A DNA stretch of 64,000 nt from assembly GCA_020632495.1 (NCBI GenBank), contig JACKFL010000005.1:682001-746000 (forward strand), in the 5' to 3' direction. The translations under genes and the position numbers were made by a program. This DNA is from Candidatus Omnitrophota bacterium (GTDB taxonomy: Bacteria; Omnitrophota; Gorgyraeia; Zapsychrales; Zapsychraceae). The notes beneath the pieces were generated by a model. It worked only from the letters and a program-made list of their open reading frames with translations. It had not been told where the DNA came from and searched no databases. This document shows, piece by piece, positions 60,209-64,000 of the stretch. Numbering within the stretch: the first letter of the stretch is position 1; each line of letters opens with the position of its first letter.

Positions 60209-60279
60209 GCCTGCGAGCTGGGCAACTCGTTAAACTGCCTAATGTAAATGCCAGTAGTTGCTGTGCAAGTACTTAGCTC

Positions 60280-60293
60280 TAGTAATATTACTA
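60280..60293. promoter_or_regulatory. 14-base palindrome upstream of the HTH gene
   Basis: TAGTAATATTACTA is a perfect palindrome 50 bases before the HTH start. It lies in an AT-rich stretch with several -10-like boxes (TATATA at 60295). It may be the operator of the HTH protein. The evidence is symmetry and position only. Confidence 0.4.
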
Positions 60294-60342
60294 TTATATA
60301 GTAAAATAGGGAATAATACGGAATTTTAAGGAGTAACCAAAA

Positions 60343-60519
60343 ATGGTTGATCTCACGAAATACCTAACGGTAAGAGAAGTCGCAAAGCGCCTCGATCTCA
60401 CGGAAGAGCGAGTACGTGATCTTATCAACCTTAAAGAAATTCGGGCTACAAAAATCGGCAAATGGCGAGTTCACCCGAAAGATTTGGAGGAGTTCGTGAA
60501 GTCGAGGATGAACACATGA
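60343..60519 (+). CDS. Small excisionase-type helix-turn-helix protein
   Basis: The 58-residue product has YLTVREVAKRLDLTEERVRD then LKEIRATKIGKWRVHPKDL, the MerR-like HTH_17 fold of excisionases and small regulators, with the GKWRVHPKDLEEFV wing. AAGGAG is at 60328-60333. It lies 32 bases before the KAP NTPase gene, so the two are likely co-transcribed. It may regulate this cassette or help recombination; no integrase is in the window. Confidence 0.8.
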   Translation: MVDLTKYLTVREVAKRLDLTEERVRDLINLKEIRATKIGKWRVHPKDLEEFVKSRMNT

Positions 60520-60551
60520 ATTCTTTATTTACTTGGAGCAGTTAAAATACT

Positions 60552-63500
60552 ATGGGGGACGAAAAAGCAACATTTTTATCGGATGCGCCTCTTGCGGCAG
60601 ATAAACAGAAAGACGTAGCCTTTGGACATGCGAGTATTGCTCGCAACCTTGCGACTATCGTTAGGGATTGTCCTAAACCTTTCACCATAGGATTTTTTGG
60701 TAAATGGGGAACAGGGAAGACCACCGTTCTTGAATCTCTCTATGCTGAACTAAAAGACGATGCTGTCTTGATAGTGCCTGTGGATGCTTGGAAATATGAA
60801 GGCGATTCACTTCGCCGTCAGTTTCTTATCACCCTTGATGAGAAACTAAACCTTGGACACGATTATGCAAGGACGCTCAACCAATCTCTCTCCGAAAATG
60901 ACCCGACAAAAGGTAAATTCAAGTTTGATAAGGAAATGTTTTGCAATCACATCGCCGTTCTGATTGCGGTGCTGACAGCTATTGCTGGTGTTTTGAAGAT
61001 AATTGCAAACAATCCAAGCATACCGATACTCTCAGGTTGGACAGTAAGTTTTGATTTAATCTTCAATCTGGGTCTTGCTGGATATCTGATACAGCTCGCT
61101 GTAGGGTTCTTTCAGCGTGTAAGCGTGACCATCACGGAGCCGCGTACTGATTCAGCGGAGGGGTTTGAGCGACGCTTCCGTACGGAAGTATTGGACAATC
61201 AAAAAGTCAAAGGCAAAGACCTGTTGATCGTAATAGACAATCTTGACAGATGTCAGGACGATAAAGCTGTGGAGATGCTTTCCACGATTAAGACGTTTCT
61301 TACTGATGATCGGAATCCGAATAAATGTGTTTTTCTGGTTGCTTGTGATGACGATGCCATCAAAGCGCACATCAAAGAAGTCTATTCAAAAAACCCTGCA
61401 TATGATGCGGATGAGTTCTTGAGAAAGTTTTTTAACACATCTGTCCGTATTCCTCCGTTCATTGAGACCGAATTGCAAAGTTATACTGAGAAGCTGCTGA
61501 AAGCAACCGGTGTTGAGGCTCTGCAAAATGATGATGTTTCGTATGTAATTACGACAGCATTTAGGGAAAATCCGAGGCAGATAAAACAATTCATCAACAC
61601 CTTGTTATCCACTTATTTATTGGCGGAGGACCGTGAGGAGATTGGGGAGATCAAACAAAAAGGTCTGATTACAGGCAATTCCGCCGTACTTGCAAAGATG
61701 CTGGTATTACAGCATAAATATGCCGAAGCTTATCGGGTTATGCTAGAGGAGAACAAGAACTTTGAAGAGGTCCGACAAGCGAGTATTACTGTAGAAAATA
61801 ATAAAGAAGAGAATATTAGCGAAGGATTTAAAGATTTTATGGGTGCGACAAGGGCTATACGAATCAAAAACATTCGACCCTTTCTTTATCTAAAACAATC
61901 CGAAGAAGAGCGGAATATACCTTCGATTCAAGATATTGAAGAAGCGATGATTAATCGTGATATCGAAACCCTTACTGATCGTCTGAAGGAAATAAGTCAG
62001 GATACACGGCAATGGGATCATTTTTCAAGATGGATACCAGATTATCTTGAGCGTCACAAACAGCACGTGAATCAATTAAGGGATTGTGTAGAGACATTGC
62101 TTGGCGCTTTTCAAAATCTAAACATTAGCTGTGCGCCATTACTGGCAAACAATATTGCGCGCTATCTCACCGATACTGGTGGCCTGCATGATCAGCTTAT
62201 AGAAATGACCCCTTCATTCATTTGGAAGCAAGTATTGCCTGGATGTGATCTGGAAGATAGGGGAATAATAATATCTCGATATGCTACATTATTTTTGAGG
62301 ATAAATGATCCGAACCGTGAGGACGATACAGTTTCTGTACAATTTCGCCATGCTATATTTGAGCAGTTTTTGGAGCATTCCGAATGGATGAAGCCACATA
62401 CTAAAAACATTTCTAATGCAATTACAGAAAGATATTTTGGTGACATCGAGCTACTTAGAATGTTGATAGGACGAGGCGAACAATATAAAGATTATTTGCA
62501 AGAACAAGTTTTCGAGAAATTACTGGGCACAATATCGGACGAGAATGTTATGAAAATTGATGAGATGAATGAAAAACTGGATATTGTTAAAGAATATTTG
62601 CCAATAATTAGCAGTTCTTCAGATACTACAAAGAACATTATTCAGATACCGCAACAAAGAATAGTTGGCCTTAATGGTAAATCATGGTCAGAGGATAAGG
62701 GGAAAATATTAGAGTCTTTCGGAGTATTTCTTAACGTTTTTAAGGATGTGATTTCAGAAGGAACCGACACAAATGCCTCTCAAGGCTTCCATAAGGAGTT
62801 GTCCCAGCTTTCCGAATCGGTTATTCAGGGCCTTGGAACGACTAATAAGCCAGAACAGCGTCGATATTTTTTACCTCTTCTTGTCAACTTATGGGAGCTT
62901 GATGTTGCAAAAGAATCAACATTAAGGAATCACATAGCTGAGATATTTACGGGGATAGATAAAGTTGCTCTTGAGGCGTACTTCAGTACTTTACCTCATG
63001 ACGAAGTCAAAAGGCTGATGAAGGCATTTACTGTAGAATTTAACGCTCGCTTTCAGAAAGACGCGACGATTAGGGAGTACCTTCACAACAATTCGGATAA
63101 AGAGACTAGGACAGATTGGCTTATAAATTTAATTACTTCTAATCAATATCCGAGTGCTCTTGAGTTTCTGGAATATCAGAAATACAAGGTTGATGATAAT
63201 GCAAAAGTGTTACAGGCATTGGTGACCAAGGCGGAAGCTGTCAGTCCATCACAGAAGCAACCGATTTATGTAGCAATTAACAGCATAAATTGGAAAGGGT
63301 GCATCGAGCAACGAGACGGTTATATTACCCAATTGCAAAAATTCATAGCCCAGGAGGACCAGAAGACGCAGCAGGATGCGTATGCAGGGATTGAAGGTGC
63401 AAACAAGAATAAAGAATTTACAGATACAAATGGCAGCGATATTGCCCGTCACATTATCGAGTGGTTGGATGGCCTTTCAGGTGAAAATGCGTATCAACCT

Positions 63501-63785
63501 TACGCGATTAGTGCTGTCGTTTTACTATGGAAATATGTAGGTAAATTATCCAACGTTAAGAGCAAATTTATTGAGTTTGTAGGATATAAACTTATTAAGG
63601 ATAGTAATGATTTAAAGTGCATACAGTTGGGATTTAAGACTCTTAAAAGCCTTTCACCTGTTGTAACTGACAAAACTGATGGGAAGCTCTTGAATGATTT
63701 GCGCGAGCGGGCAGGAAGTGAAAGCATTGAGGAGATAAAGGAGGAGATGGAGAAAGGATTGAAAGGGTTAGGAGTAGATTTATAA
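60552..63785 (+). CDS. KAP-family P-loop NTPase
   Basis: The 1077-residue protein starts with a KAP NTPase domain: Walker A GKWGTGKTT at about 50-58 and a Walker B-like LLIVIDNLDRCQDDKAV near 228-243. Two membrane helices are inserted between them (HIAVLIAVLTAIAGVLKI and FNLGLAGYLIQLAVGFF). An AAA-like lid follows with RENPRQIKQFINTLLSTYLL. The remaining 650 residues are helical, with no family I recognise. KAP NTPases include the F-plasmid phage-exclusion protein PifA, and long bacterial forms are often found in mobile and defence regions. Together with the upstream HTH gene it may be an anti-phage or plasmid-control cassette. Confidence 0.85.
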   Translation: MGDEKATFLSDAPLAADKQKDVAFGHASIARNLATIVRDCPKPFTIGFFGKWGTGKTTVLESLYAELKDDAVLIVPVDAWKYEGDSLRRQFLITLDEKLNLGHDYARTLNQSLSENDPTKGKFKFDKEMFCNHIAVLIAVLTAIAGVLKIIANNPSIPILSGWTVSFDLIFNLGLAGYLIQLAVGFFQRVSVTITEPRTDSAEGFERRFRTEVLDNQKVKGKDLLIVIDNLDRCQDDKAVEMLSTIKTFLTDDRNPNKCVFLVACDDDAIKAHIKEVYSKNPAYDADEFLRKFFNTSVRIPPFIETELQSYTEKLLKATGVEALQNDDVSYVITTAFRENPRQIKQFINTLLSTYLLAEDREEIGEIKQKGLITGNSAVLAKMLVLQHKYAEAYRVMLEENKNFEEVRQASITVENNKEENISEGFKDFMGATRAIRIKNIRPFLYLKQSEEERNIPSIQDIEEAMINRDIETLTDRLKEISQDTRQWDHFSRWIPDYLERHKQHVNQLRDCVETLLGAFQNLNISCAPLLANNIARYLTDTGGLHDQLIEMTPSFIWKQVLPGCDLEDRGIIISRYATLFLRINDPNREDDTVSVQFRHAIFEQFLEHSEWMKPHTKNISNAITERYFGDIELLRMLIGRGEQYKDYLQEQVFEKLLGTISDENVMKIDEMNEKLDIVKEYLPIISSSSDTTKNIIQIPQQRIVGLNGKSWSEDKGKILESFGVFLNVFKDVISEGTDTNASQGFHKELSQLSESVIQGLGTTNKPEQRRYFLPLLVNLWELDVAKESTLRNHIAEIFTGIDKVALEAYFSTLPHDEVKRLMKAFTVEFNARFQKDATIREYLHNNSDKETRTDWLINLITSNQYPSALEFLEYQKYKVDDNAKVLQALVTKAEAVSPSQKQPIYVAINSINWKGCIEQRDGYITQLQKFIAQEDQKTQQDAYAGIEGANKNKEFTDTNGSDIARHIIEWLDGLSGENAYQPYAISAVVLLWKYVGKLSNVKSKFIEFVGYKLIKDSNDLKCIQLGFKTLKSLSPVVTDKTDGKLLNDLRERAGSESIEEIKEEMEKGLKGLGVDL

Positions 63786-64000
63786 CTGATCAGGTTGAAT
63801 TATTCATGAATCGGGTTTGGACCAAAAGCTTCGAATGCGAGGAGTAACTGTACTTGATATCAAAACCCTTGTAGCGCAGGTGTGGGATGCCGCATGCAGT
63901 GTTGACAGGGCTGCGGATAGGTCAATTATTTTCAAGTTAGTATCAAACTATTTTAAAAAAGTGTGAAATAACAATAAAAGAAAGTAGAAAATTGAGCAAA
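63786..64000. other. Right-edge segment with one weak short frame
   Basis: An open frame of 43 codons (63835-63966) begins MRGVTVLDIKTLVAQVWDAA and ends KLVSNYFKKV. It has GAGGAG inside, not before, its start. It may be a small gene or chance. Nothing else is visible up to the end of the window. Confidence 0.25.

Overview
The window looks like a chromosome segment of an uncultured Candidatus Omnitrophota (former OP3) bacterium. The clearest sign is the secreted protein at 6867-9323, whose N-terminal block and C-terminal GGID...PVQGFTPVIIQVTP tail I recognise from memory as lineage-typical; no database was searched. Two parts with different base composition meet near a tRNA-Val(UAC) gene at 16805-16881. 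The left part is GC-rich and looks like resident chromosome. The right part is AT-richer, has all genes on the plus strand, and looks like an acquired metal-resistance island.

Left part (1-16.8 kb). It holds a three-enzyme fusion (GT4 glycosyltransferase, phosphatase-superfamily phosphodiesterase, EEP hydrolase; 5' end cut off), a six-hairpin glycosidase-like protein, a LamG-like secreted protein, the Omnitrophota-type secreted protein, a duplicated-repeat periplasmic protein, a lone response-regulator receiver, an MMPL/RND-like exporter and a YwqK-repeat/PAS/GAF/GGDEF diguanylate cyclase (the last two on the minus strand). A small membrane protein follows. Then comes about 600 bases of hairpin repeats with compensatory stem changes, ending at tRNA-Val.

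Right part (17-60 kb). Module 1 (17.2-24.7 kb) encodes a CzcCBA-like divalent-metal RND pump, a PII-like protein and a zinc-type CDF transporter, and a perfect 43-base direct repeat lies on each side of it. An ardA antirestriction gene follows. Module 2 (25.7-36.9 kb) starts with a CsoR repressor behind its own G-tract promoter, then a Cus-type Cu/Ag pump with an unusually large RND protein and a run of YHS/TRASH metal-binding proteins with His-rich tails. Module 3 (37.1-43.7 kb) repeats the plan: a second CsoR with an almost identical promoter and a second CusCBA. Module 4 (43.7-60.0 kb) carries paralogous small secreted proteins, a YHS-TRASH-PilT fusion, small membrane proteins, a K+ channel, a second PII-like protein, a multicopper oxidase fused to a CopB-like barrel, a Cu+ P1B-ATPase, a DmeF-like CDF exporter, an HD-GYP protein and a CPA2 antiporter. 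A 3' fragment of ardA at 60.05 kb mirrors the intact ardA at 25.07 kb.

Right end (60.3-64 kb). A small HTH protein and a large KAP-family P-loop NTPase may form an accessory or defence cassette.

The expected working model is that CsoR-type repressors release the module 2 and 3 promoters when cytosolic Cu(I) rises. The P1B-ATPase would move Cu(I) into the periplasm, YHS/TRASH and His-rich proteins would buffer it, the multicopper oxidase would oxidise it, and the Cus pumps would expel it. The Czc, CDF and DmeF transporters would deal with Zn/Co/Ni/Cd. The most novel item is the fusion of a metal-binding YHS-TRASH di-domain to a type IV pilus retraction ATPase (45419-46810).
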